Part shown: piece by piece, positions 34,259 through 45,639 of the stretch | How the letters are laid out: each line of letters begins with the position of its first letter | How positions within the stretch are numbered: the first letter of the stretch is position 1 | Assembly (NCBI GenBank): GCA_021234155.1 | Contig: JAJEKV010000021.1 | Location: forward strand, 13,515,760-13,579,759 | Direction of reading: 5' to 3' | From: Isoetes taiwanensis | Lineage: Eukaryota; Streptophyta; Lycopodiopsida; Isoetales; Isoetaceae | DNA: 64,000 bases | Made by a program: the position numbers and the translations under genes | The notes under the pieces: model-generated | The model's input: the letters and a program-made list of their open reading frames with translations, nothing else | Told to the model about the DNA's origin: nothing | Database searches by the model: none

Positions 34259-37200
34259 TTATGATCCATCCTTTGGCTGTAAAGGTACCATTTCACTTTC
34301 TCCATAACTATTAAGCTTCAACCATGGCCACCATTTAAATTTTCCTCGAAAAGCCCTGAAAAAAAAGAAAAGTTTGAAGTGCATAACTAATTGCACCTTC
34401 TAGAAAGAACAAAGGTTGAACAAAGTCTTACTGCTCAAATTTTTCTTTTAGAGTTCGCCGGACAGAAGCATTGAGCCCATAAGCTATTGAATTGAAGAAG
34501 CCCTGCATAAAGCTATATCCTTTATTTTTCTTTTCTTAATTTTGCGCCTTTGTCAAACAAGGGAACATAAACAGGGAAAAGTTCACCTATTAACCTTAAG
34601 TTGTGTATCAGCCTACTTTTCCCTTTGTCAGTACCAAAATAACTAGTTTGTAGATATATGATAAATATTTTATTCTGATTATCAAATTATTTAAACACAA
34701 GTAACCATAAGTTTAAAGCATGCCAACTGTAGTGTCCAAAGATGGCTATTTCATTTTTTTTTTGTTTGACAGCAAGTACCGTTTCTCTATTTGGGTTTAC
34801 TTGATCAATAGGTAACGGAAATAAACAAACAATACAAAGTAGGAGTCAGTGAACTTGCCATCAATGCTGCAGTGCCAACGTCAAGAATGTACAACCAGAA
34901 AATAGGCTGGTGAGGCTCCACAAAATCATAAATGCGATTAATTGTACCAAATGCCCAGGAACCAATCAAAATCAAGGGATAATAACCCAATCTATTTATA
35001 ACCTAAATAATGCCACAGCCAACCAGAGGAGGTCATAATAATGTCAAAAAATGCAAAAAAAACCCCAAGGAGTTAAAAGAAAAAGCACCTTCGCCTCGAC
35101 CTTGGACTCTATTTGTTGCCATCTGTCTGACATGCTGACAGCCATCTGTAAAGAGGTCATACCTGATACCTTAACACTAATTATAGATTTATGCGCACTT
35201 GTCATGCATGTATAGTCTATATGTATATATATCTTTAAGAAATACAATACATAACAGTTGTATCTAATCACGCAGGGAACTGGAAGAAAAGTGTTCTCTA
35301 CCAACCAGTAACTATCTTTATGGACATGTAAATTTTCCTAAAACAGAGCACATGTTATAAACAACTGTAAGATTCGTATGCTGTAAAACACCACCAGTAA
35401 CTAAGGTTCTCTGCCAACCAGTAACTATCTTAATGGACATCATGCAAACAAGCCCTCTAACCTAATGGGAATGTATTCAAGACTGGTATAAATATTTGAG
35501 GTCAATCTGGCAGAACAAATTGTCTCTGCCATCTCCCCTCCTGAACTTGTGAGTATAAATCTTAAGTCTCATGGCTTCAACGTTTGTCTGAAATGCTTAT
35601 TCTAATTTTAGGGTTCTGCCTTCTAATCTTAACAGTTAATGAGCTTCTAGTGGCCCAATCCAATATAAGATGCTTTTGATGCATGCCCGAGTGGTGCTGA
35701 GGTGGGAAAGTCGTGAACTACAGAGATATTACTTGCGATGAAACAGAACAATTTCATTGACACAATGTGCTGCTGAATAGGTGCTCTTCTTGATTCTTAG
35801 ATCATTTAGTCCTTTCAAACATGGAGGGACTTTTCCCCAATTCGCTCTTTAAGCAGGTTTTAGCAGATTCTGTTTTGTGTGGCTGCAACAGGTTCATTGC
35901 CCATGAAAATCCATTGTCAATAATATCCTCAATTTTCTTATAGTAGAGATATCCAATTTTTAGTATATATGCTTACCCGGGTTGCATTCTCAAGCATCCG
36001 AATCACTTGGAAATAAATGATACCATTAAACAAGATAGCTCCCCACAAAGGCACATAAAAGCTGACAAACCAAAGAACCTGATATTCAAGTCAAATGAGA
36101 TTAGAAAATAAGCCTTGGAATTTAAGATATTATAGAGTGCTTTGAATATGCAAACTCAGCAAGAACATTAAATAGCAATTTCAAACAGTGGAAGCAGCTA
36201 CCAGAGAATGATTTTTTAATATAGGGTCAAATACATAATCTATATATACAGCAAATGACTTTAAAGGGGGAGAACAAACCCATTTACTGTACGTACATGT
36301 ACATGATAGAGAAAATATGGTGGTAACAGAAGAGGTATCCATTGATTTGTTAGTAAAAGATACATCCATTTTTTTTTTGTTTGCATTTAAAGCCAGATAG
36401 GCAAATGCAGTCTGTTTGCAGGCCAAGCCTGTACTGTCACTATAAGCAAATTAGAAATGATTCTATAGCAGTATTGGTAAACTAACTAGTGCCACAATGG
36501 ATGAGCTTTGTTTTCTTTTCATGATAGACATCGGCTTAATTGAAAAGCTTATCTTCATTATAGCTGAGATAATAAGACGATTGTATTGCTATATAATCGA
36601 TCAGCTCAGGAACTCATCTTCAAAAGTGACAAAATAAGATAAATTTTCTAAATATATTGCTATATGGTTGTCTATCAGCTTACCAACTCAACTCAAATTT
36701 TACATGACAAAACAAGAAAGGTATTCTAAGCAACAATAGTAATATCACCCCCCGTAAAAAGACTCTCAAACCATTTGCAATATCCTTCTAGATCTGCTAA
36801 GTATAAAAAGAAGATAACATAGATTCATGCAGTAATTAATCATGTTTCGAGTATCAGCAAACGCATAAAAACCATGCATTTCAGTTACATGAGACATAAC
36901 AACCCAACTAACTTATCTACAAGACACATGCATTGCACTGTATTCTAAGACATCTCTCCTTCAAGGCAATAACTAGAAGATGGTTAATTCAATCTTCAAT
37001 CATATTAATCTGTTAGAAATTGGCTAAAACCTGTGCTTCATCTGGTAAGTCTATTTTGTATTTATCTTTATTTCTCATGTTGATATTAGGCTTAGAATCA
37101 TTTAATTACGAAGTTTTAAGTTATACAGCCATGCCTAACCTTTCCCATGTTGGTTCCTGCCTGGACCCAGCACCAAGTACCGGCTTGGGCATAATCAGTT

Positions 37201-38221
37201 CCAATTGATGGTAAAACAGTCATGATGAGGGATGTACCTGAAGGAAGACATTATTAATTTTTTAACAAATACCTACAAAAGAAGACCTAACCAACTTTGT
37301 CATGCATCTGAATTAACATGCCAGGTTGATTGATAAAGGCTAATTAAGGTACCCCAAACATAGAGATGGAAAATAGGTCCCAGCTCCTCCACATCTGCTT
37401 TATGCCGCACAACGGTTCGATGCAGTGTAAATGAAATAGTAGTGGTCCACAAAAAAGATGCAACGGAGAAAAACTGTGTAGCATATCCTTGTACATAGCA
37501 TATGAGACCTCTTCCAGGATCCCTGCCAGACTGCATTGTTTTGAAAACATTTCTTCCTTTTCATACGAAGACAACAATATAAGATCAAGATTGAAGAGCT
37601 CACCCAAGAAGATTAAATAGACTCCACAACATATCCTGCATGAAATAAAATGCAATTAAATACAAACTGAAGGCCTTATCCGATGCTTCCTTTTGTGCTG
37701 CTTTTTATTTTGTTTTTTGTTTTATCTGTAAAAAATCACTAATCTGTACTAATTAAAACAGATATCTCCTTTGTTACGTCTGACATGTTCAGCCTTGCTT
37801 GTAAAGAAGAAAAAAACTAACTTGAGAGCCTTCATTTAGCAAGATCAATCTTTCAACTTGAGCCATATCGTCCATCAACATTCCTCTAACCAATTCTACT
37901 AATTAAACAAAACAAAAATTTAAGTAGAGCCTATTTTTTGGGCCAGAACGACTTTTTCTTAGACAAATTATGGAGTACCATGGGCATTTTAAGAAATTAA
38001 GCTTGAGAAATACTAACGGAAAGGGCGAGGTAGAAGACGAGCTTGAAGGAGAACTTTCGCAGCTCCTTAAAGAGCAAGTAACAGGCGACAATGAAGCCAG
38101 ATCCAGCAAAGGAGAAGGCCGAGGCAGCAACATTTGTAATAGTGATGGCGCGAGTCTGGTCAGTGCTAAATCCGTGAATAAATTTGCTGAAAGGATGGTA
38201 ACAACCGCATATTACACTCAT
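34259..38221 (-). CDS. GCR1: GCR1, seven-transmembrane G-protein-coupled-receptor-like protein (9 exons, complete)
   Basis: GCR1 is the plant protein closest to class-E/cAMP-receptor-like GPCRs; it sits in the plasma membrane and has been linked to the Gα subunit and hormone responses, though its receptor role is debated. Exons: 38018-38221, 37604-37635, 37353-37522, 37140-37237, 35977-36078, 35089-35145, 34859-35002, 34432-34502, 34259-34355. They total 975 bases, 324 codons plus TAA, close to the usual ~326. Phases (0,2,1,0,0,0,0,2) fit with no stop. Family blocks in order: KELRKFSFKLVFYLALS, DMLWSLFNLLGD, ASFLWTTTISFTLHRTVV, HLYVWGTSL, GTWCWVQAG, YVPLWGAILFNGIIYFQVIR, GYYPLILIGSWAFGTINRI, FNSIAYGLNASVRR, SEMVPLQ. 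The ATG at 38221 gives a normal-length N-terminus. Introns are GT-AG except the one after exon 7, which has donor GCAAGT (GC-AG). Genes on either side are relics. Confidence 0.96.
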
Positions 38222-38289
38222 TTTGTCTTCTTTTAATGTACGCTTCTACCATCGCCAAAACTCCGGCAAAGGGTATAGATGGCATGTTG

Positions 38290-38337
38290 ACGTGTCGGTG
38301 AGGTGGCCTACCAGATGGGTACTTTTCATAATATATA
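38290..38337 (-). promoter_or_regulatory. Candidate GCR1 upstream elements
   Basis: On the minus strand a TATATATT sequence lies at 38330-38337, about 110 bases before the ATG, a plausible TATA box. On the plus strand 38290-38296 is acgtgtc, which fits the ABA-response core ACGTG[GT]C, but it would lie downstream of the TATA. No transcript start can be seen. Confidence 0.3.
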
Positions 38338-38355
38338 CAAATTAAGAAGTATATG

Positions 38356-38670
38356 TGATCCCAAAGGACGGGATCCCCAAGAGGTCCGATCCCGGAGGAC
38401 GGGATCCCACCTTATTGCACAGACTGCACAAAATTCTTGCCCTTATAAGGAAAATCAGGGCAAATTTCGTGTGGGATTTTCTCCCTCGAGCCACGGAATC
38501 AGATGGAATCAGTTTGTGGCTGATCGGAATCAGGTGGGCGAGAGGAGCAGGTAGCATCGGAAGAGGAAGCAGGACGAGTGCTGCTACTATGGGATCCCAG
38601 AGGAGGGGATCTCCTGTGGGGATCCTGGAGGAGGGGATCCTATTTGGTGATCTGGGAGGGCAGGATCAAT
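38356..38670. repeat. GGATC-rich patch
   Basis: gggatccc, ggggatcc and related GATC words recur about ten times in two clusters (38356-38410 and 38590-38665), such as ggaggaggggatcc. The composition differs from both flanks. It lies in the upstream flank of GCR1. No ORF or element end can be assigned. Confidence 0.6.
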
Positions 38671-38689
38671 CCAAACCTGGGTAAAGCTA

Positions 38690-39362
38690 TCCTTAGCTGG
38701 CTATGGAGTGACTGAACATCATATAACGGAGTCAGTGGCAAGATAGAGAGAGTCTCTGCTGAGCGCGACTACTGGGGACTTGGAGCAAGCTAGGCTTATA
38801 GCCAGTCACTTCAAGAGGGCCGGGTATGAGTTCAACACTTCCTGGGTCGATGATGTCACCCTGATCCTCAGGAGTTGCAGGTGTTGGCTTGGACCTTGTT
38901 TTGGGGAGTTCAGTGGGGTAAGGAGATGTGTCGCCACGATCCTGTAGCCGCCTATCGCGCCATTGTCTTCCGAGAAAAGGAGATGCAATCCTTCTACCTC
39001 ATCAGATCGGGGAGATGTAACTGGGAGTAGCCTTGTTGGGTGACTTTTGGCAAGTTACAGTCACGACAAAGCCTGACTTAGCCCATCTGCATAGTATGCA
39101 TAGGAGGGGCGGATGGAGTGGTCAACCCTAGCCATTGTCTATTGCCAGCCCAGTCATTGTTATGTCTCGGTCTGCTCTATCTTGAGATCTCACCTGTCAG
39201 TCTACTTACCCCCACGCATCTGAGCCTGGGTAGGAGCTCATGTGATGATGATGTATTGATATCTATGATGGATCTATTGTTGCATATATAGACTACCCTT
39301 CGAGGTAGTCGTCTATATTGTATTGTATTGCTAGTTCTGACATCGTGTTTATGCTTCCGTTG
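38690..39362 (+). repeat. Chromovirus LTR remnant, plus orientation
   Basis: Phrases match 27420-27945 in order: ccgcctatcgcgcc, agatgcaa/gagatgtaac, tatgcataggaggggcgg, ccagcccagtc..tt, tgagcctgggtagga, ccttcgaggtag, tttatgcttccg. It lacks the LTR start and its end is cut by the LINE. There is no internal region beside it. Confidence 0.7.
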
Positions 39363-39364
39363 TT

Positions 39365-40855
39365 ATAAGAGCATAGGAGATGGGCATGCAAGATACCTTC
39401 GTGTCTCCTCTTTGGCCTATACATTGACCAACTGGAAGATTGGCTCTCTGAGCATGGAGGTGCGGGCGCCCATCTCATGCATCACACAATCCAACAACTC
39501 ATATATGCTGACGATGTCAACCTCCTGGCCTATACTCCAAAGGACATGCAACGTCACCTGGATGCTCTTGACACTTTTTGCCGTTGGCCAAAACTAGGGT
39601 GCTGCTAGTTGCATCATCCCGTCAGCCAAGGCTTCCCTCATTCACTTACCAGGGACAAGAGGTAGAGGTGGCTCCGACCTACAAGTACTTGGGGATCGAG
39701 TTCTCAACTACCACCCATTGGGATGCTGCCATCAGGTTGCGGGTCACGGCGGGTTGGAAAGCACTATATGCCATGCAGAACAACAGCCACAAGGCAGAGT
39801 TGTATGCCTGGGGCCACCAGTCACACTTGTTTCGGGCCTTGGTCGAGCCGGTCCTTTTGTATGGGGCAGAAGTGCGGGGTCCGGTGATATCCCTCAGCAC
39901 CTGGAATAACCTTGAGCAGGTGCAGAAGGCCTTCTTGGCACGGGCCCTTGGGGTGAAGTCCACAGTTCCATACCAGATCCTACTCCAGGAGACAAGCTTC
40001 CTACCCCTTCAACGGGCTGCATTGGAACGCCACATCGTTTACTTCCAGAAGGTGGTCGCTATGGCTGATACACGCTTGCCCAACCTTGCTTTGGCCATGG
40101 CGATGGGTCCCCAACGCCTGAAATCCTACTGGAAAGACAAGCAAGCTCAATGGTTCTCACGCTGGGGTGTACAGGCAAACAGATGCGTCCAGGTCAGGAC
40201 AAAGAAAGATCGCAAGGCACTTAAGTTGTACCTAGATGCTACTTTCCTTCTGGGATGCAGATGCTCTAACGCACGTTAAGCTGGAGCAGCAAGTCAATCC
40301 TAGGCTCACGAGAGGCCCACACCAGTACTTGTACACCCAGCTGCCCATGAAGAAGCGCAGACTTATAGCCTCCATTCGCACAGGTGCACATCGCCTCCGC
40401 ATTGAAACGGGACGTTGGGCTCGGGAAGCACGGGAGCAAAGGCTTTGCCAGTGTTGCCACCAGGGTGCCATTGAGGATGAATGTCATGCCCTCCAGAATT
40501 TCCCAGCATTTGCTCATATCCGAGAGCGATATGTTCGATTACTAGTGTCTGGCCAGCTGTTGCATCAGTTATCGACAACGGCGTCAGTGGGTTTGTTGGG
40601 GTCATACCTCCAGGAGGTTATGGATGCACGCACTCAGTTGTGTCCTACGGGACGGCATTGAACTATCCTATACAATTGTACAGCGTGCCAGCATACTTAT
40701 TACTGCTAAGGTTTTTCCCTCGAAAACCCTTCGGGGCGTGACGTTAAAATACTATCTATCTATCTATCTATCTCTTTTTGGTTTGGGTCCCATAGGCCAA
40801 TTGCCGTGGACGCTAAAAATCTATTCTTATTCTTATTCTTATTCTTCTTCCTGTG
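39365..40855 (+). mobile_element. 5'-truncated LINE (RT C-terminal half to 3' tail)
   Basis: Frame 0 gives FGLYIDQLEDWLSEHGG and QLIYADDVNLLAY, the RT catalytic YADD. After a frame break near 39575 the ORF 39578-40279 has KTRVLLVAS, YKYLGIEFS, ALVEPVLLYGAEV and VQKAFLARALGV. A second break leads to 40236-40661 with IASIRTGAHRLRIETGRW and a Cys/His cluster CQCCHQGAIEDECH. The 3' UTR has cataggccaa and ccgtggacg, a (CTAT)n run, and ends in (TTATTC)n at about 40820-40850. The element encodes target-primed reverse transcription in its intact form. It starts inside RT, typical of truncation on insertion. Confidence 0.9.
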
Positions 40856-40857
40856 CC

Positions 40858-41090
40858 CTAGCCATCCCCCGATGTTGCTGGATGGGGGATTTCCCATGAG
40901 GTATATGGCGGGGCGTCATATATTTTGTGGAGAGCGTCACATTTAGCTTGGCCATTCTGTGCAAAAGTAGTGATAATGGTGTTCCATGTCATACCATCTT
41001 TTTGAGATATTTTTTCACTGTCCAAGCATCCCCATACACTGCCATACATGTTGTTGCCATCTATCCAGCTGTGAAGGTGTGTGAGGAATA
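40858..41090 (-). pseudogene. PPR relic between two LINEs
   Basis: Minus-strand reading NMYGSVWGCLDSEKISQKDG and MTWNTIITTFAQNGQAK fits the PPR turn (…NMY.K.G.L..A..VF..M..RD…TWN.II..FAQNGQ). It is short, with the helix between C-L-D and the next motif shortened. It may be the target site left between the two insertions. Confidence 0.6.
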
Positions 41091-41097
41091 TTTCAGA

Positions 41098-41985
41098 ATA
41101 GAATAGAATAGAATAGTTTTTTTAACGTCCACGGAGACCAATAGGTCATGGGACCCATACAATGGGCTAGTACAATCATTACTACTAGGATTAAAAAACC
41201 CCTGCCTCGAAAGGTTTTCAAGGGAAAAACCTTTGCAGTAATGATGATACTAGACAAGCAGAGATAATGACTACTGAGGGCTCAGTAATTGCAGACGTTT
41301 ATCTAGAGCCTCAAGTATGTATAATGCCAAGTCATGCACAGATGGTGCTCTGAGAAGTTGTGGAAGCGTGGAATGGAATGCTAAGGTCAAAAAATGATTC
41401 CGGACTATCTCAAAAGCAGGGCAACTCAGAAGAGTATGGCTTTCATCTTCAATAACCTGTAACTGGCAACAGGCACATAGTTTCACTTCTCGCGGCAATT
41501 GCGGCTGCTCCCATCTACTTGTCTCAATCCGTAGCCTGTGGGACCCCGTGCGAATTGATGCAATAGCTACAAGCTTGTTCCTGGACAATGAAGCAAGCAA
41601 ATAAGCTTGGGGCCCTGGTGCCAAGGTGGGATTTATGTGTGCATGATAATGACCAGTTTTCACTTGGGCCAAAGTAACTGCGTCCCATATCTTTTCAGAA
41701 GCATGGCTTGTTGGCTTTGAATCGGTTGATTGAACTGATTCTGGGCATAAACAATATGAAACGACTAACTCAAGTAGTTTATGGTGAAAAACTGAAGCAG
41801 GTGGTAAATGGACAAAAAAATATCTATAGAAGTCTGCAATGGAATGGGTGCATGGTAAAAGATGGGAAAGGTCTGCAAAATCCATGTCATATTTTAAATT
41901 ATGATGGGCAGCAAAAGCAAGTATCATTTGATGTCTTTTGATTTGATGAAATAATTTCTTAAAACGAAATGTTACCAGCAATTCC
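41098..41985 (-). mobile_element. Second 5'-truncated LINE, opposite orientation
   Basis: The ORF 41271-41981 (236 codons) carries IASIRTGSHRLRIETSRW and CACCQLQVIEDESHTLLSCP, matching the plus-strand LINE in C-terminal region. The 3' UTR runs to a GAATA-type tail at 41095-41116. This ORF is uninterrupted, so it is younger or better kept than its neighbour. It lacks RT catalytic motifs. Confidence 0.88.
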
Positions 41986-41989
41986 TTGG

Positions 41990-43150
41990 AGATTTTGAAT
42001 CCTGGTCATTGGATGTAGTTCAATTATTGAACATAATATGCCATTTCCAGCTTGATAAACAGACTGGTCCTTAAGAGTGTATTCAGATATGCAAATTCTT
42101 TATTCACACATTTTCTTAATAATTTGAAATTTCAGATCCTTTATAAAAATAACATCAGTCAGAGTAAAGTAGATATGATTTTACTTCTTTCCACCCATCA
42201 GCTCCTGGAGCTAGTGTGAGTCAAGTACATCCATACTTTGTCATAAGCTTTTAGAAGATGAAATCAGGCTTAGGGAAAGTTCTCCAAGGACTACCAGTTT
42301 TCAAATCCTTTATTCACACATTCAATTAACAATTTACAATTTCAAATCCTTGAGTTGAACCTGAAGTAGATTTAGACAATATCAGCAAACTCATAGCACT
42401 AAAAATGAGCTTCAAACTGTTTCAACTGAGTTCATTCAACACAATGTACAAATTAAACATTGTTCAAGAGGGTGCCTCCTGAAAAATAAAAATACAATTG
42501 TTAAACGTAGAGTGCTCAAATGTGTTGGAACCGCAAATTGTTGGTCTTTGAACTATATTTGTGTTGCTAACTCTTGGCCCTTGATATTCATCAAGTTTCA
42601 AAGCTTTGCATGTGGTAGGATTTGCTTTAGATGTATGGTCCTCATTGTGGCGTCCTCTTCATTGCTTGCTAAATTAGCAACTTCCACTATTATTACTATA
42701 ACAGCATTAGACTATTAGAAGATATTTATTATTACCAGCAGGCATAGCGCACACACCAATAGCACTTGCTGAAGTCACACTTACTTATGATACCACAATT
42801 TTGCTTAAGCATAGATTCATAGAAATGATCCCGCAACATGATCATTTCCTATTTTGTACTTATTTTCTATGATTAATTATTAAAAAGCTTCATTTCATCA
42901 AAAAAAAAAAAATCAACAAAAACACTCTAAATGGGTTGTCGTTTAGAGTCATTTTATTTTGCATATGCTTTTTTTCTCATAAAATCTCGAGAAGAACTCC
43001 ATGCATTGAAATACAAGGATTTCAATTTTGAGCAAGACAAGTTTAGAGAATTTGTATAAAAGTTTTTTACAACTATTTTTCAGTGTTTATTTGTATTATT
43101 TGATTGATTCCAATGTTTTTTATTTACATATGCATTTTATTACGTTTAAG
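41990..43150. repeat. Unassigned interval with a short repeated phrase
   Basis: A phrase of about 50 bases (caaattctttattcacacat, then tttgaaatttcag/ tttacaatttcaa) occurs near 42090 and 42300. No gene is seen. Confidence 0.4.
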
Positions 43151-43156
43151 CCATGG

Positions 43157-44863
43157 GCCACAGATCGTACGACCCAGATCGTATGTTAGGGCCTCTAGGC
43201 ACCTCTCGTTTCGCTTATAGTCATTTATGATTGAAGGCACCTATGATTTTGAAATATGAAATACGATTTCGTTTAAGGTTTTGAGGGAATATCGAACCTC
43301 TATACAGCTTTGTCTAAAATTTTAGAATATGAAATACGGGGGTTCGAACCTCTACCAAAATAACTCAATGTCCTAATAAGACTACTTTAACCAATGTATC
43401 CAATGAGCTAGTGTGATTATTTTTTTCTTGAATCTATGTTTTTTTTTTATAACGACCCATTCAAATGTTTTAGATATACAAGAAACTTATCGCGGCGGCC
43501 TAAACGTTTCTCTTCACCAACTTATCTATACGCCGCTCTCGGCGGCGCCGCCAGGGGTTTCTTCCAGGAAACCTCCTGCTCACGGAAGTTTCCCCTTCCT
43601 AAAGCCCCATAAAATTGATCTCTGATTAGGCCGAATTGAAGTTCCTGCTCAAGGCCAAGAACAGTCTCAGACCCGGGACCCTGCTTTCAATTGATCCACT
43701 TAATCTTCAAATTAGAGGCCAATACTTCATCCCCATGGTCAGGTCAGTGAATCGATCATACCCATGAGGAAAGCCCCATCAAATACCACTTTCTTTGGGC
43801 TGAATTAAAGGTTTTCCCTTGTTTTCTGCCAAGAACACCATGACAGTTGATCAGATTTTCCCATTTCTACAATTCAGTACTCCCAAGTCCAAATTGAGCT
43901 CTGACAATTGGCCATTAGGGTCGCCCCATGCTTCCTAAACCAGCCATGTAAAAAGCCCCTTCAGATCTGCCATATTTTTGGACCCATTACAGAACGACTG
44001 TTTATGTGGGGAATAAAAGATCATCGATTGCTTCCCCATCTCTTGGAGTTAGCCTCCCAAACTTCTTCCCTGGCCTAACATGGCAAATCCGGCCATGAAT
44101 ATGCCAAAAGCCCCATCAGATTCGTCCTAATTTGGGCTTAATTAGACCGCCAAGTCTGCTGTTCTTCCCCAAATTCCGGGACTGTCACCAAAGAAATGAA
44201 CAATCCACAAGCATACTACTGTAATGGCTGATCTAATCCCTCACATACATCAGCCTTGGGCTTTAAACACAGATTTCTATACCCCATTTGAGCAGAAATG
44301 ATCAAACATCAAATAACAATCCATAGTTTAATCTTTTGGGCGAATATGGAGCTAATATCTGCCATTCATATTTCCTATATTCTGCAGGTTCGATGGCTGC
44401 AATTGCACAATTCGATGGCTGCAATGATTATGGCTGCAGCGAGTGGAGCCTATATCGGATAGACTATTAATGGCGCTGTTTCTCTGTTTTTTGTTACTTT
44501 TTTAAGGAAGTTTTACACGTGTCTCCTTCATAGATTTTCTTGGCGAAAAAATATTAGGTTCAAACAAAAAACCCAACTGCTTTATATATGTTTAGATATG
44601 GTCTATGGTTTTAGGAATTGTTATTTCTACATTCATATCAAATCCCTCTGGAACCCCTGTTATTTTGCTATATATTCTAAACGAGGTGCACCCTGGACTA
44701 CCACAGTCATCGGATTCGTCGATCCTATGGCCCAGATCGTATGTTGGAGCATCTGGGCACCTTTCGTTTTGCTTATAGTCATTTATGATTGGAGGCGCCT
44801 ATGATTTTGAAATATGAAATATGATTTCGTCTAAGGTTTTGAGGGAATATCGAACCTCTATAT
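43157..44863. repeat. Duplicated ~150 bp block flanking a 1.3 kb interval
   Basis: 43157-43305 and 44700-44863 share cccagatcgtatgtt, gcttatagtcatttatgatt, ggcacctatgattttgaaa and gagggaatatcgaacctcta. The interval between (43480-44660) has four loose repeats of aaagcccc[at]tcaga plus nearby phrases and no coding sequence. It is not a proven LTR pair because no TG/CA ends, primer site or target duplications are seen. A 23-base echo (gaaatatgatttcgtctaag) is at 44813 and 44863. Confidence 0.65.
43340..43418 (-). ncRNA. tRNA-derived (SINE-like) head
   Basis: On the minus strand TAGCTCATTGG (43400-43410) fits the Pol III A box and GGTTCGAACCC (43340-43350) fits the B box, at tRNA-like spacing. 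The acceptor ends do not pair, so this is not a working tRNA. Downstream on the minus strand lies the duplicated block at 43157-43305, which could be the body of a SINE. Confidence 0.45.
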
Positions 44864-45114
44864 GAAATATGATTTCGTCTAAGGTTAAATCAGGCCAAGT
44901 GTATGTGAGAGAATATATTTCAAGTGTCTGCTAAGGTGTTGGTTTTAATACCCTCACAAAACCTTTTGCTGCGTACTACATTAGTTGTAGAATATGTTCA
45001 TCAAGAAAATTGTTGATTTTATCAATCTCGTGAAAGCATGTTTCAATTATATGATAGGAGGAACCAATTAAAACACTCTGACTTCTATGCTATTTTGCTA
45101 CACAGAGTTATGTA

Positions 45115-45632
45115 GTCATCAATTTCATTTATTCTCAAAGCAAGTCCTTCCATTTCAAATTCATTGTCCTCTTTCAGCTTCAACACTTCATCATCACTGG
45201 AAGAGAAACTATAATCTATCTTTATCATTGTCTGTCTCATGGTCTAAGACTTCACCAACATCAATTACTTGTTAGCTTCTTTGTCAATGTGGTCTTGCAT
45301 AGTCTCCACACACATTTTTGCAAATCTCTGAGGAACAAATTTCTTTGTTTTCTTTTGTGGTCTACCTCATTGAGGCTTTGGAGGCCCATCAATTTCATAT
45401 AATATCAAAGCAGGTACTATTTCTAATTTATTGTCCTCTTTCTCCTTGAACACTTCATATCATCACTATAAGAGAAACAATCTATCTTTATCATTCCTCA
45501 TAGTCTAAGACTTCACCACTATCAACTACTTTCCTTGTTAGCTTCTTTTAGCTTGCTCATGCAAAGTCTTCCATGCTTTTTGCAGCTCTTCGAGGAGCAA
45601 ACTTCTTTGTCTGCTTTCGTGGTCTACCATTG
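45115..45632 (-). pseudogene. Duplicated exon-like block of unknown family
   Basis: 45115-45375 and 45388-45632 are copies at about 270 bases. Read on the minus strand each begins GRP[RQ]K.TKKF[AV]P.R and ends in an acidic stretch (FSSSDDEVLKLKEDNEFEME in one copy, then stops in the other). GRPRK resembles an AT-hook. Both copies have stops. The host protein is not recognised. Confidence 0.4.
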
Positions 45633-45639
45633 AGGCATC

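Noticed and set aside
37020-37208. Plus-strand ORF at a GCR1 exon
   Set aside because: It is the antisense of GCR1 exon 4, whose minus-strand reading has correct splice sites and family residues.
39578-40279. Host gene of 233 codons
   Set aside because: It is the LINE ORF after the RT active site, with YADD just upstream in another frame.
43340-43418. Functional tRNA gene on the minus strand
   Set aside because: A and B boxes are good but the acceptor ends do not pair and the anticodon arm is not clear.
43157-44863. Complete small LTR retrotransposon (1.7 kb)
   Set aside because: The repeated blocks lack TG...CA ends, a primer site, a purine tract and target duplications.
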